Assembly (NCBI GenBank): GCA_002380945.1
Contig: DFWO01000094.1
Location: 1 to 28,014, forward strand
DNA from: Methylococcaceae bacterium UBA4132
GTDB lineage: Bacteria > Pseudomonadota > Gammaproteobacteria > Methylococcales > Methylomonadaceae
Length of the DNA stretch: 28,014 nucleotides
Direction: 5' to 3'
Below the pieces are notes generated by a model. That model saw only the letters and a program-made list of their open reading frames with translations, was not told where the DNA came from and did not search any database. The first letter of the stretch is position 1, and every line of letters begins with the position of its first letter. This document shows positions 7,333 through 14,727 of this stretch, piece by piece. The position numbers were made by a program, and so were the translations under genes.

Positions 7333-7974
7333 TTATACGGCATCAACCAATTCACGGATTTCTTGCGCTGCTGTAGCAGGGCATGGTGCGCCATAGATTG
7401 CTGCACCAACAACAATAATGTTTGCGCCCGCTCTTACTACATCTTGAACGGTTGACGCTTTGATACCACCAGCAACAGAAATTCTAACTGGTAAACCTAA
7501 TTCAGCAATTGCGTTTAAGTCAGCGAAAGGTGTGTGACCTGCTGCTTGCGCATCTAAACCAGTATGGATACCCATGATTTGCGCACCAGCTTCAACAGTT
7601 GCACGAGCGCAAGCGACTTTGTCTTCAACATTGATCAAGTCGATTTGAGCTTCTGCACCGTGTGCGTTTGCTGCTTTGATAACACCTTGACAAGTTGCAA
7701 GGCCAGATACGCCTAAAACTGTACAAATATCAGCACCTGCTGCATAGAAAGGTGTCGCTTCGTATTCACCAGCATCCATTGTTTTTAAGTCAACTAATAA
7801 AAGATGATTTGGGAATCTTGCTCTCAATTCTTTAACTAAGTTGATGCCGTTGTGTTTGATACATGGAGTTCCGATTTCAAAAATATCAACATGAGGTGCT
7901 ACTAAGGTAGCAAGGTTTACTGTTGCATCGAAATCCAATGAGTCTAATGCCATTTGTATTAACGGTCTTGCCAT
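7333..7974 (-). CDS. hxlA: 3-hexulose-6-phosphate synthase
   Basis: Condenses formaldehyde with ribulose 5-phosphate to give 3-hexulose 6-phosphate; key assimilation enzyme of methanotrophs using the RuMP cycle. A 213-aa TIM-barrel of the OMP decarboxylase superfamily. Visible are E33 in IFEIG, the D-x-K-x-x-D catalytic set D62, K64 and D67 in LVDLKTMDAGEYEA, and phosphate-binding VAGGIKAS near the C-terminus. It is the first gene of the cluster, with GGAG before the ATG and a promoter about 200 nt upstream. Also called hps or rmpA. Presence of this gene with phi is the main evidence for a methylotroph. Confidence 0.96.
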   Translation of the reverse strand: MARPLIQMALDSLDFDATVNLATLVAPHVDIFEIGTPCIKHNGINLVKELRARFPNHLLLVDLKTMDAGEYEATPFYAAGADICTVLGVSGLATCQGVIKAANAHGAEAQIDLINVEDKVACARATVEAGAQIMGIHTGLDAQAAGHTPFADLNAIAELGLPVRISVAGGIKASTVQDVVRAGANIIVVGAAIYGAPCPATAAQEIRELVDAV

Positions 7975-8165
7975 GATAAATGCTCCGAAGGGTTATATTA
8001 ATTAGTTATTTTTAGTTACATAGTTATGAATCTTATAGAAAATTATCTATAAGGACTCTAAACGCTTTAAGGCAAACTGCTGATATGGGTTATCCATTTC
8101 AGACTGACATTTACTCCGCGTTCATATAGCACTGCTAACTCTCAATGCTTCTTCTAAGAAAGAAG
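7975..8165 (-). promoter_or_regulatory. Predicted hps leader (5' UTR) with AT-rich stem-loop
   Basis: From the expected start of transcription near 8165 to the hps ATG the leader is about 190 nt, long for a housekeeping gene. It holds an 8-bp stem CTTATAGA/TCTATAAG (8032-8039 and 8046-8053, 6-nt loop) and another weak stem close to the 5' end (about 8146-8163). No known riboswitch class is recognised. The leader could influence hps mRNA stability. Confidence 0.45.
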
Positions 8166-8172
8166 TGTTGGC

Positions 8173-8200
8173 ATTATAAACGCTACTTTAGCATTATCAA
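8173..8200 (-). promoter_or_regulatory. sigma-70 type promoter of the hps (RuMP) cluster
   Basis: On the minus strand TTGATA (-35, 8195-8200) and a perfect TATAAT (-10, 8173-8178) are separated by 16 nt. A direct repeat GCATTAT (plus strand 8171-8177 and 8191-8197, exactly 20 bp apart) overlaps both boxes and could be an operator, though no regulator is known here. Confidence 0.65.
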
Positions 8201-8426
8201 TGCGGTTGTTCTTGGTAAGGCAATGTTTTGAGATTTTTCTACAAATTACTGCCGTTTTTATAAAATAAAACAATACTTGTTTTTCGGGCGTAACTGTAAA
8301 GTAGAAAGGGGATATATGTCAATGCCCAATGCTTAATGAACCAAGTGCTGTACTGGCGTGTAGGTGGTCAAAATATAAAATTAAAGACATTCATTCCGTG
8401 TTGCCTGTCAGCTCTTTAACCTAAAT
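8201..8426. other. Non-coding gap upstream of the hps promoter
   Basis: With the hps leader and promoter this completes a 452-nt stretch without a gene. I see no convincing coding frame, terminator or RNA here. A 6-codon frame at 8316-8336 (plus strand) follows a GAAAGGGG ribosome-like site, but nothing else supports it. Confidence 0.5.
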
Positions 8427-9320
8427 CTATGGGGTAGCCACGCCTACTTCTGCCAACAACCCAACCATCACATTCTCAGCTTGCCGTAAATAACTGCTAC
8501 CAAACAGATTCAAGTGATTCAGAATATGGTACAGGTTGTAAAGCGACTTTCTCACTCGATAACCGTCATGCAATGCCCAAACGTCATGATAAGCTGCATA
8601 AAAATCTCGACCAAAACCACTGAATAATTCCGTCATGGCTAAATCGGCTTCTCTGTCACCGTAATAACAAGCAGGGTCAAAAATCACAGGCTTGCCCTGT
8701 TTATCAGTTGCAGCATTTCCTGCCCATAAATCGCCATGTAGTAAAGAAGGCGAGGGCGCGTAGTCACCAAATAACGCTGCCAATTCCACACCAAGCCGCT
8801 CACCTAACACTTGCAATCGACCACCATAACCGTTTTGTGCGGCTAGTTGCAATTGAAAGCCCAAGCGATGCTCACGCCAAAAATCCAACCAGTCGTTACT
8901 TTGCGGATTAGCTTGTAAGGTACTGCCAATGGTATTGTCACGATGCCAACCAAAATACGGCTGTACTTGTTGATGCAAATGCGCCAATTGTTGCCCTAAT
9001 AACCGTTCAGAAGCCGCACTGGAACGCCCTAATTCAAGATAATCCAACACTAGAAAGCAATGCGTATCATTTTGCCCATACACAACAGGCTGAGGTACGC
9101 ATACAGTTTGGCTACTCGCCAATTCTTGCAATCCTTCAAACTCAGCGACAAACATTTCCACCCATTCAGCACGATTAAGCTTAATGAAATAGCTTTTATC
9201 GCCATCTTGCAAACGAAAAGCGGCGTTGATGTCACCACCTGACAACGGCTGTACAGAACGAGCCGTAAATGCCCGCCCTGTTGCCGCTGTGATATGTTGT
9301 GCAACAGTATCCCAGTTCAC
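8427..9320 (-). CDS. fructosamine kinase family protein (ketosamine/ribulosamine kinase-like)
   Basis: Predicted to phosphorylate ketosamine adducts on glycated amines or proteins so that the sugar falls off, a repair reaction in the cytosol. The 297-aa protein is close to E. coli YniA in size. Motifs: SGGDINAA at 27-34 (nucleotide loop), IKLNR with the ATP-site lysine K47, catalytic LLHGDLWAGN around 194-202, and metal-binding DPACYYGDREADLAM from 215. It starts at GTG, with only 3 nt (ACA) after the cysM stop and no clear ribosome site, so it is likely coupled to cysM translation. High internal sugar-phosphate flux through RuMP would raise glycation, which may explain the gene; that link is inference. 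Confidence 0.85.
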   Translation of the reverse strand: MNWDTVAQHITAATGRAFTARSVQPLSGGDINAAFRLQDGDKSYFIKLNRAEWVEMFVAEFEGLQELASSQTVCVPQPVVYGQNDTHCFLVLDYLELGRSSAASERLLGQQLAHLHQQVQPYFGWHRDNTIGSTLQANPQSNDWLDFWREHRLGFQLQLAAQNGYGGRLQVLGERLGVELAALFGDYAPSPSLLHGDLWAGNAATDKQGKPVIFDPACYYGDREADLAMTELFSGFGRDFYAAYHDVWALHDGYRVRKSLYNLYHILNHLNLFGSSYLRQAENVMVGLLAEVGVATP

Positions 9321-9323
9321 TGT

Positions 9324-10214
9324 TTAACTCGGAAACACGCCCGTTGATAAATAGCGATCACCACGATCACAGATAATCGCCACAATCACTGCGTTTTCAA
9401 CTTCCTTAGATAAACGCAATGCCGCTGCAATCGCGCCACCTGATGACACGCCTGCAAAAATACCTTCTTCAGAGGCTAATGCCCGCATGGTAATTTCTGC
9501 ACTGTGCTGATCCATATCCATGATACGGTCAACACGTTTTGGTTCATAAATTTTGGGTAAATATTCTGTTGGCCAGCGACGAATACCTGGAATTTTTGCA
9601 TCGCCTTCAGGTTGTACACCGATAATTTGAATAGCTGAATTTTGTTCTTTCAAATAGCGAGACGTTCCCATAATCGTGCCTGTCGTTCCCATCGCACTGA
9701 CAAAATGCGTTACTTGTCCGTCGGTATCCTGCCAAATTTCAGGTCCTGTACTTTCGTAATGCGCGCGCGGATTATCAGGATTAGAAAACTGATCCAAAAT
9801 ACGTCCCTTGCCTGCCGCTTCCATTTCCCTTGCCAAATCAATCGCCGCTTCCATACTGCCCGAAGCAGGAGTCAAAATAATCTCAGCACCGTAAGCTTTC
9901 ATGGATGCTATACGTTCCATGCTCATATTATCGGGCATAATCAAGGTCATTTTATAACCTTTAATCGCCGCTACCATTGCCAAGGCTATACCCGTATTAC
10001 CGCTGGTGGCTTCAATTAAACGGTCTCCCGCTTTAATTTCACCGCGTTCTTCAGCACGTTTAATCATGCTCAGTGCAGGTAAATCTTTCACTGAACCTGC
10101 GGGATTATTGCCTTCTAATTTAGCAAGTATGGTATTGCTAGTATTACCAGCTAGGCGTTGTAAGCGAACCAGCGGCGCGTTACGAACAAAGGCTTCGATA
10201 GTTAAATAAGTCAT
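9324..10214 (-). CDS. cysM: O-acetylserine sulfhydrylase B (cysteine synthase)
   Basis: PLP enzyme forming cysteine from O-acetylserine (or O-phosphoserine) and sulfide or thiosulfate. At 296 aa it fits the CysM group, supported by EGNNPAGSVKD at 34-44 with PLP lysine K43, the substrate loop TSGNTG at 70-75, GTTGTIMGTSRYL, and the CysM-like IPGIRRWPTEYLP segment. Residue 45 is leucine where the CysM sequences I know have arginine (SVKDR); the codon is TTA, so it is not a one-base reading slip from CGN. The TerD-nuclease gene ends 44 nt upstream and the kinase gene starts 3 nt downstream, so the three may be co-transcribed. Confidence 0.93.
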   Translation of the reverse strand: MTYLTIEAFVRNAPLVRLQRLAGNTSNTILAKLEGNNPAGSVKDLPALSMIKRAEERGEIKAGDRLIEATSGNTGIALAMVAAIKGYKMTLIMPDNMSMERIASMKAYGAEIILTPASGSMEAAIDLAREMEAAGKGRILDQFSNPDNPRAHYESTGPEIWQDTDGQVTHFVSAMGTTGTIMGTSRYLKEQNSAIQIIGVQPEGDAKIPGIRRWPTEYLPKIYEPKRVDRIMDMDQHSAEITMRALASEEGIFAGVSSGGAIAAALRLSKEVENAVIVAIICDRGDRYLSTGVFPS

Positions 10215-10258
10215 ATATTAAGTGTCTCTGCTGAGTAAAAATAGAATATGCCTAATGA

Positions 10259-11782
10259 TTACACAATTTTGGCAAGATAATTGGTTAATTGATGAACGTT
10301 AATGAAAGTAATATCAAACATGGCGGTTAAACCTTTAGTTTTAGTATCATTCATATCGGCGATTAAAAATAAAAAATACGGTTTACTGATATTAAGTTGT
10401 TTGCGTAATTTACAATATTTATCAATAAACTGGCGATATTCGCCTGATTTGCATTCAATAAATAACGGTGTGTCATTAATTAAAAAAAACACATCAATTT
10501 CATAATATCCGTTAATCGCGCCTATTCGCATATTGTGTGTACAGGAAAAACTTAATTGTCGCTGATGACAATAATCGACGATTTTCATGAATACATACCA
10601 TTCTAACCATTCGCCTCTAAAAAAACGCACGACACTAGGTGCGGATTGCAAATGCAGGGTAATTAATTTTTTCTGCGTATTATAAAAATATTTGGCGACA
10701 AACGAATAATCATATAATTCTTTACAAAATTTCTTAATTACCTCGCTATCTTTATCGTCAATATCGGTTAATTCGATATACGCCCTGTCTTTATTATTTA
10801 TTTGACGATGTTTAATTTTATTGCTGACTATTTTTAATAATTCATAATTATCGCCTAATGCTACCGCAACTTCATCAAAAAATCCTGACGTATCCATTGC
10901 CTCTGGATTAATTTCAACAGAAATATATTTACGTTTAAACCAATGCGTAATCGGCTCATATTGTTCTTTTAGGGTTAACGCGTCAGTGTCGTGAATATTG
11001 ATTGAATCCGCTAAAGGGGTAGTTTCTGGTTTTTGTTTTAATTTTGGTTTAAACGATTTGTTTTTTGCTAATGGGGGTTGAATATCGGCATGTGGATGAC
11101 TAAGAGCTTGTTGCTGAACATCCGTTATCTTTGAATCAGTTTTAAATTTATGCTTAATCCAATCTATAACAGTGTTGGTTTTACTAGCTGGTAGCACATC
11201 AACTGTTGGAACAGGCTGTGTTGTAGCAACTGGCATTGACTCAGGTTCAATATCAACTCCAAAATTCCGCGCTAATACTGCTAAGCCTTTTTCATAACCC
11301 TGCCCGATGGCTTTAAATTTCCACGCGTCTTGATGACGATACAGTGTTGCTAAAATAATCGCGGTTTCATTATTAGCATCGTCCACTTGATAATTAATAA
11401 TCTCTTGTTTAGTCGCAAAATTAAATGCTTTAATGTTAATATTATTCACTAAAGAAAAACTATGTTTTCGACTATGAGCTTCATGAATAGACAGTACAAA
11501 GGCAACACGGTTAATATCAGGTGCAAGCTGTTTTAAACTAACTTTAAAGCGGCGGTTTTTAAATAAAACAGCCCCTGTTAAAGACTGCGGTTGATTATAA
11601 AAAATAAAGTCCGTATCAGCCGTTACTTTATTTTGTTCGGTTAATAAAAAAGCACTGACATCAATATCTAAAGGCGGCGTGATAGTTTTAGCTTGCCAAT
11701 CAGTCGCAATAACTAAATCGCCGAAGAAGTTATCTATCTTAGCTAACGAAATATTTTCACCTTTTTGTAGATAATGCGGCAT
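10259..11782 (-). CDS. TerD domain fused to a C-terminal PD-(D/E)XK (DUF1887/Card1-like) nuclease domain
   Basis: A 507-aa two-domain protein. Residues 1-178 are a TerD domain of the tellurite/stress Ter systems: LQKGENISL, the Ca-binding-type PLDIDVSAFLL and DTDFIFYNQ, and ETAIILATLYRHQDAWKFKA with a closing FGVDIE. Residues 180-270 are a Pro/Lys/Thr-rich linker. The C-terminal part looks like a PD-(D/E)XK nuclease: GEWLEWYV (E391/E394), then EIDVFFL with D430 and ECKSGEY with E443 and K445. The GxWLE...D...ECK order recalls DUF1887, the nuclease part of the CRISPR-ancillary protein Card1/Can2, but no CARF domain is present and TerD takes its place. A ribosome site (AGGA) precedes the ATG. 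No other ter gene is visible nearby. A stress or phage-defence effector is a reasonable inference; substrate unknown. Confidence 0.8.
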   Translation of the reverse strand: MPHYLQKGENISLAKIDNFFGDLVIATDWQAKTITPPLDIDVSAFLLTEQNKVTADTDFIFYNQPQSLTGAVLFKNRRFKVSLKQLAPDINRVAFVLSIHEAHSRKHSFSLVNNINIKAFNFATKQEIINYQVDDANNETAIILATLYRHQDAWKFKAIGQGYEKGLAVLARNFGVDIEPESMPVATTQPVPTVDVLPASKTNTVIDWIKHKFKTDSKITDVQQQALSHPHADIQPPLAKNKSFKPKLKQKPETTPLADSINIHDTDALTLKEQYEPITHWFKRKYISVEINPEAMDTSGFFDEVAVALGDNYELLKIVSNKIKHRQINNKDRAYIELTDIDDKDSEVIKKFCKELYDYSFVAKYFYNTQKKLITLHLQSAPSVVRFFRGEWLEWYVFMKIVDYCHQRQLSFSCTHNMRIGAINGYYEIDVFFLINDTPLFIECKSGEYRQFIDKYCKLRKQLNISKPYFLFLIADMNDTKTKGLTAMFDITFINVHQLTNYLAKIV

Positions 11783-11848
11783 TCTAAAATCCTATTAACG
11801 ATGTGCAAGATACACACCATAATATTAATAATTTGTGAGCTAATTTAC

Positions 11849-11917
11849 GCGGTGTCAATAATTATGGCTATTTACACCGCATCCATCTATTCAGGACGGG
11901 CGCAATAAGTCACGCCC
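11849..11917 (-). promoter_or_regulatory. Two stem-loops between glgP and the terD-nuclease gene
   Basis: A 7-bp stem GCGGTGT/ACACCGC (11849-11855, 11874-11880) and a 5-bp GC stem GGGCG/CGCCC (11898-11902, 11913-11917) lie just after the glgP stop on the minus strand. Neither has a T-tract. They may mark the 3' end of the glgP message. Confidence 0.45.
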
Positions 11918-11927
11918 ATAGCGAATA

Positions 11928-14441
11928 CTACTTATGCTTAACAGGTTGCGGGGTTAATTTCCAAATATCACGGTTATATTCGTTAATGGTTCTATCGGTA
12001 GAAAATTTACCACTATTAGCGCAATTTATAATACTCATGCGTGTCCAGTGGTCTTTGTCTCGGTAGGCATCGTCAACACGTCTTTGAGCATCAACGTAGC
12101 TGCGAAAATCAGCAATCGTCATCCAAGGATCATGTGGAGATTTTATTGAATTGATTAAATCATCAAATATACTTGGTTCAAATTGATTAAAATGAGCCGA
12201 TTCTAATAAATGTATAACGCGTTTTAGGTCTTCATCCATGTCTATAATGGTTGACGGATCATAATGGGCGCGTCGTGCGGTAATTTGTTCTTCAGTTAAG
12301 CCAAACAAGAAGAAATTGTCATCACCAACTTCTTCACGAATTTCAATGTTTGCACCATCCAATGTGCCAATGGTAATCGCGCCATTCATCATCAACTTCA
12401 TATTGCCAGTCCCTGACGCTTCTTTGCCCGCAGTGGATATTTGTTCGGATAAATCCGCCGCTGTACATATTTTTTCCATCGCCGACACGCGATAATCGGG
12501 AAGAAATAATAAAGTTAACTTATCGCCCACATCGGGGTCTGAGTTGATGACTTCTGAAACGTTGTTGATTAGTTTGATGATTTTTTTTGCCATCAGATAA
12601 CCAGGTGCGGCTTTACCACCAATTAACACACATCTTGGCACCCAGTTTTTAGTATCACCGCGTTTAATGCGATCATAAAGATGCACAACATGAAGTACAT
12701 TTAATAATTGCCGTTTGTATTCGTGAATACGCTTTACTTGAACATCAAATAGAGCATCGGCATTAAGATGCAGTTCCCCTTCATGCTTGTCTTTTTTATA
12801 GTCGATTAAACACTCTTTTGCCGTTTGTTTAATATCACGCCAGCGTTTTCTGAACGTAACATCGTTAGCGTAAGGTTCAAGTTTTTTCAATTGTGCTAAA
12901 TCAGTGACCCAGCCTTCACCTATCGCTTGGGTTATCAAGCTAGCCAGTTCTGGATTACAACCTGCTAGCCAACGACGCGGTGTTACGCCATTGGTTTTGT
13001 TATTAAATTTATGCGGCCATAGCTCATAAAAATCATGAAATAAGCCTTGTTGTAGCAACTGCGTGTGTAATTGCGCCACGCCGTTAACGGAAAAACTGCC
13101 AGCTAGCGCAAGATGAGCCATTCTGACTTGCTGCTCGTCACTTTCTTCGATGATCGACATACAGCGTAAACGCTCACCATCGCCAGGCCAGTGCATAGCC
13201 ACTTCTGCCATAAAGCGAGCATTAATGCTAAAAATAATATCCATCAATCGGGGCAATAACCGTTGCATCAATTTGACCGACCATTTTTCTAATGCTTCGG
13301 GTAGCAGGGTGTGATTAGTATAAGCCATTGTGCTACGCGTAATTTTCCATGCGTCATTCCATGATAAGCCATGAATATCCATTAATAGGCGCATCAGTTC
13401 GGGTATCGCGATGCTAGGATGCGTATCGTTTAATTGAAAACAATGTTTTTCGGCAAACTGGCTAAAATCTTTGCCATGTACACTAATCCAACGTGACATC
13501 ACATCTTGCAAACTAGCAGAAGCTAAAAAATATTGTTGTCGTAAACGCAGTTCTTTACCGTTTTCACTGCTGTCATTGGGATACAACACCATTGTGATAT
13601 TTTCAGCAGCAATTTTAGCCGCTACCGCATCGGCATAATCACCTGCATGAAACTCGTCTAAATTAAATTCTTCAGTTGCAACCGCTTTCCATAGTCGCAA
13701 GGTGTTGACTGTATCATTTTGATAACCTGGAATAGGCGTATCATAAGGTGTTGCTAACACATCATTCGTACCGATCCAACAAAAGCGTTGTTTACCATTT
13801 TCATCGAGATGGTCTTCGACATAACCACCAAATTTAATACGATTGGTATATTCTAAGCGTTCAATTTCCCATACATTGCCGTGGCGTAACCAATGGTCGG
13901 GTTTTTCAACTTGTTCGCCATTGACAATACTTTGCACGAACATACCGTATTCATAACGTAAACCATAACCGACAACAGGCAGTTGCAAAGTGGCGCAACT
14001 GTCGATAAAACAAGCAGCCAGCCGACCTAAACCACCATTACCCAAGCCTGCATCTTGTTCACAAGAAATAAGCTCTTCAATTTCGATGCCAAGATCATAC
14101 ATGGCTTGGCTCACAACATCGGTGACACCCAGATTAAGCATGGCGTTACTGAGTGTACGCCCCATCAAAAACTCCATTGACAGATAAAATACTTGCCGAC
14201 AATCTTCGTTTCGGTAAGTTTTTAATGTGGCTTTCCAACGCTCCATTAAACGATCTCTAATTGCCATTGATAGAGCTTCACTTGCATAAAATGGCGAATT
14301 GCTATATTCATCACGACCTAATAGATGAACGTAGTATTGTTTAAAATCATCAATAAAATCCTCTTTCTTCATGCCTTGCTCAGGCAGATGAGCAATCAGT
14401 GATGAATCAGGTTTACTCGTCACAAATTTGTTAGTTGGCAT
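11928..14441 (-). CDS. glgP: glycogen/alpha-glucan phosphorylase
   Basis: PLP enzyme releasing glucose 1-phosphate from glycogen or maltodextrin in the cytosol. About 837 aa, the usual GT35 length. N-terminal half contains FYLSMEFLMGR and DAGLGNGGLGRLAACF; the C-terminal half has VKRIHEYKRQLLN, the glucan-side NDTHPSIAIPELMR, and the PLP-lysine motif EASGTGNMKLMMNGA. I place the start at the ATG at 14439-14441 (protein begins MPTNKF) because AGGAAAA lies at the right distance; a longer frame beginning at TTG (14466-14468) would put that ribosome site inside the gene. Upstream is a decayed ppk1-like fragment. Storage glycogen is common in RuMP methanotrophs, so the link to hexose phosphate is natural. 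Confidence 0.95.
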   Translation of the reverse strand: MPTNKFVTSKPDSSLIAHLPEQGMKKEDFIDDFKQYYVHLLGRDEYSNSPFYASEALSMAIRDRLMERWKATLKTYRNEDCRQVFYLSMEFLMGRTLSNAMLNLGVTDVVSQAMYDLGIEIEELISCEQDAGLGNGGLGRLAACFIDSCATLQLPVVGYGLRYEYGMFVQSIVNGEQVEKPDHWLRHGNVWEIERLEYTNRIKFGGYVEDHLDENGKQRFCWIGTNDVLATPYDTPIPGYQNDTVNTLRLWKAVATEEFNLDEFHAGDYADAVAAKIAAENITMVLYPNDSSENGKELRLRQQYFLASASLQDVMSRWISVHGKDFSQFAEKHCFQLNDTHPSIAIPELMRLLMDIHGLSWNDAWKITRSTMAYTNHTLLPEALEKWSVKLMQRLLPRLMDIIFSINARFMAEVAMHWPGDGERLRCMSIIEESDEQQVRMAHLALAGSFSVNGVAQLHTQLLQQGLFHDFYELWPHKFNNKTNGVTPRRWLAGCNPELASLITQAIGEGWVTDLAQLKKLEPYANDVTFRKRWRDIKQTAKECLIDYKKDKHEGELHLNADALFDVQVKRIHEYKRQLLNVLHVVHLYDRIKRGDTKNWVPRCVLIGGKAAPGYLMAKKIIKLINNVSEVINSDPDVGDKLTLLFLPDYRVSAMEKICTAADLSEQISTAGKEASGTGNMKLMMNGAITIGTLDGANIEIREEVGDDNFFLFGLTEEQITARRAHYDPSTIIDMDEDLKRVIHLLESAHFNQFEPSIFDDLINSIKSPHDPWMTIADFRSYVDAQRRVDDAYRDKDHWTRMSIINCANSGKFSTDRTINEYNRDIWKLTPQPVKHK

Positions 14442-14475
14442 TATTTTTTCCTGAAATGTGTAAATCAAAAAGTGG

Positions 14476-14727
14476 TTAGCCTTGGGCTTTTTGTCTCGCG
14501 CCTTTCGGTTTCAGGCGATTACCTTTTTCTGCGACTTTTAGTCGGTTATTCGCTAATTCAATCAACGTTTCTTGAATGTTTATTTTATCTTGTTTATCTT
14601 TGGGATGCCGCTGGATATATTAACCGTCAGCCTGCATTTGCCAAATACGGGGTTGATTATCTAGCTGTACTGTTAATTTATGTTTGAGCTGTTGGTCAAT
14701 CTTACGACAACATAAACGATTATTCAT
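14476..14727 (-). pseudogene. ppk1-like C-terminal fragment with internal stop
   Basis: On the minus strand one frame reads 84 codons interrupted once, at TAA 14620-14622. Before the stop comes ...KLTVQLDNQPRIWQMQADG, after it YIQRHPKDKQ..., then an IQETLIELANNR segment and a basic tail, ending at TAA 14476-14478. This resembles the C-terminal end of polyphosphate kinase 1, where the family has DGSY: TCA to TAA at that serine would create the stop. The first residues (NNRLCCRKIDQQLK) look degraded, and the bulk of ppk1 is missing because the GGDEF/EAL gene ends directly upstream (TAATG overlap). The family call comes from motif memory and is moderate. Confidence 0.55.

Noticed and set aside
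8316..8336. Six-codon plus-strand frame after GAAAGGGG
   Set aside because: Too short, with no promoter, conserved neighbour or structure to support it.
14442..14468. Nine-codon N-terminal extension of glgP from a TTG start
   Set aside because: The AGGAAAA ribosome site lies inside this extension and fits the ATG at 14439-14441.
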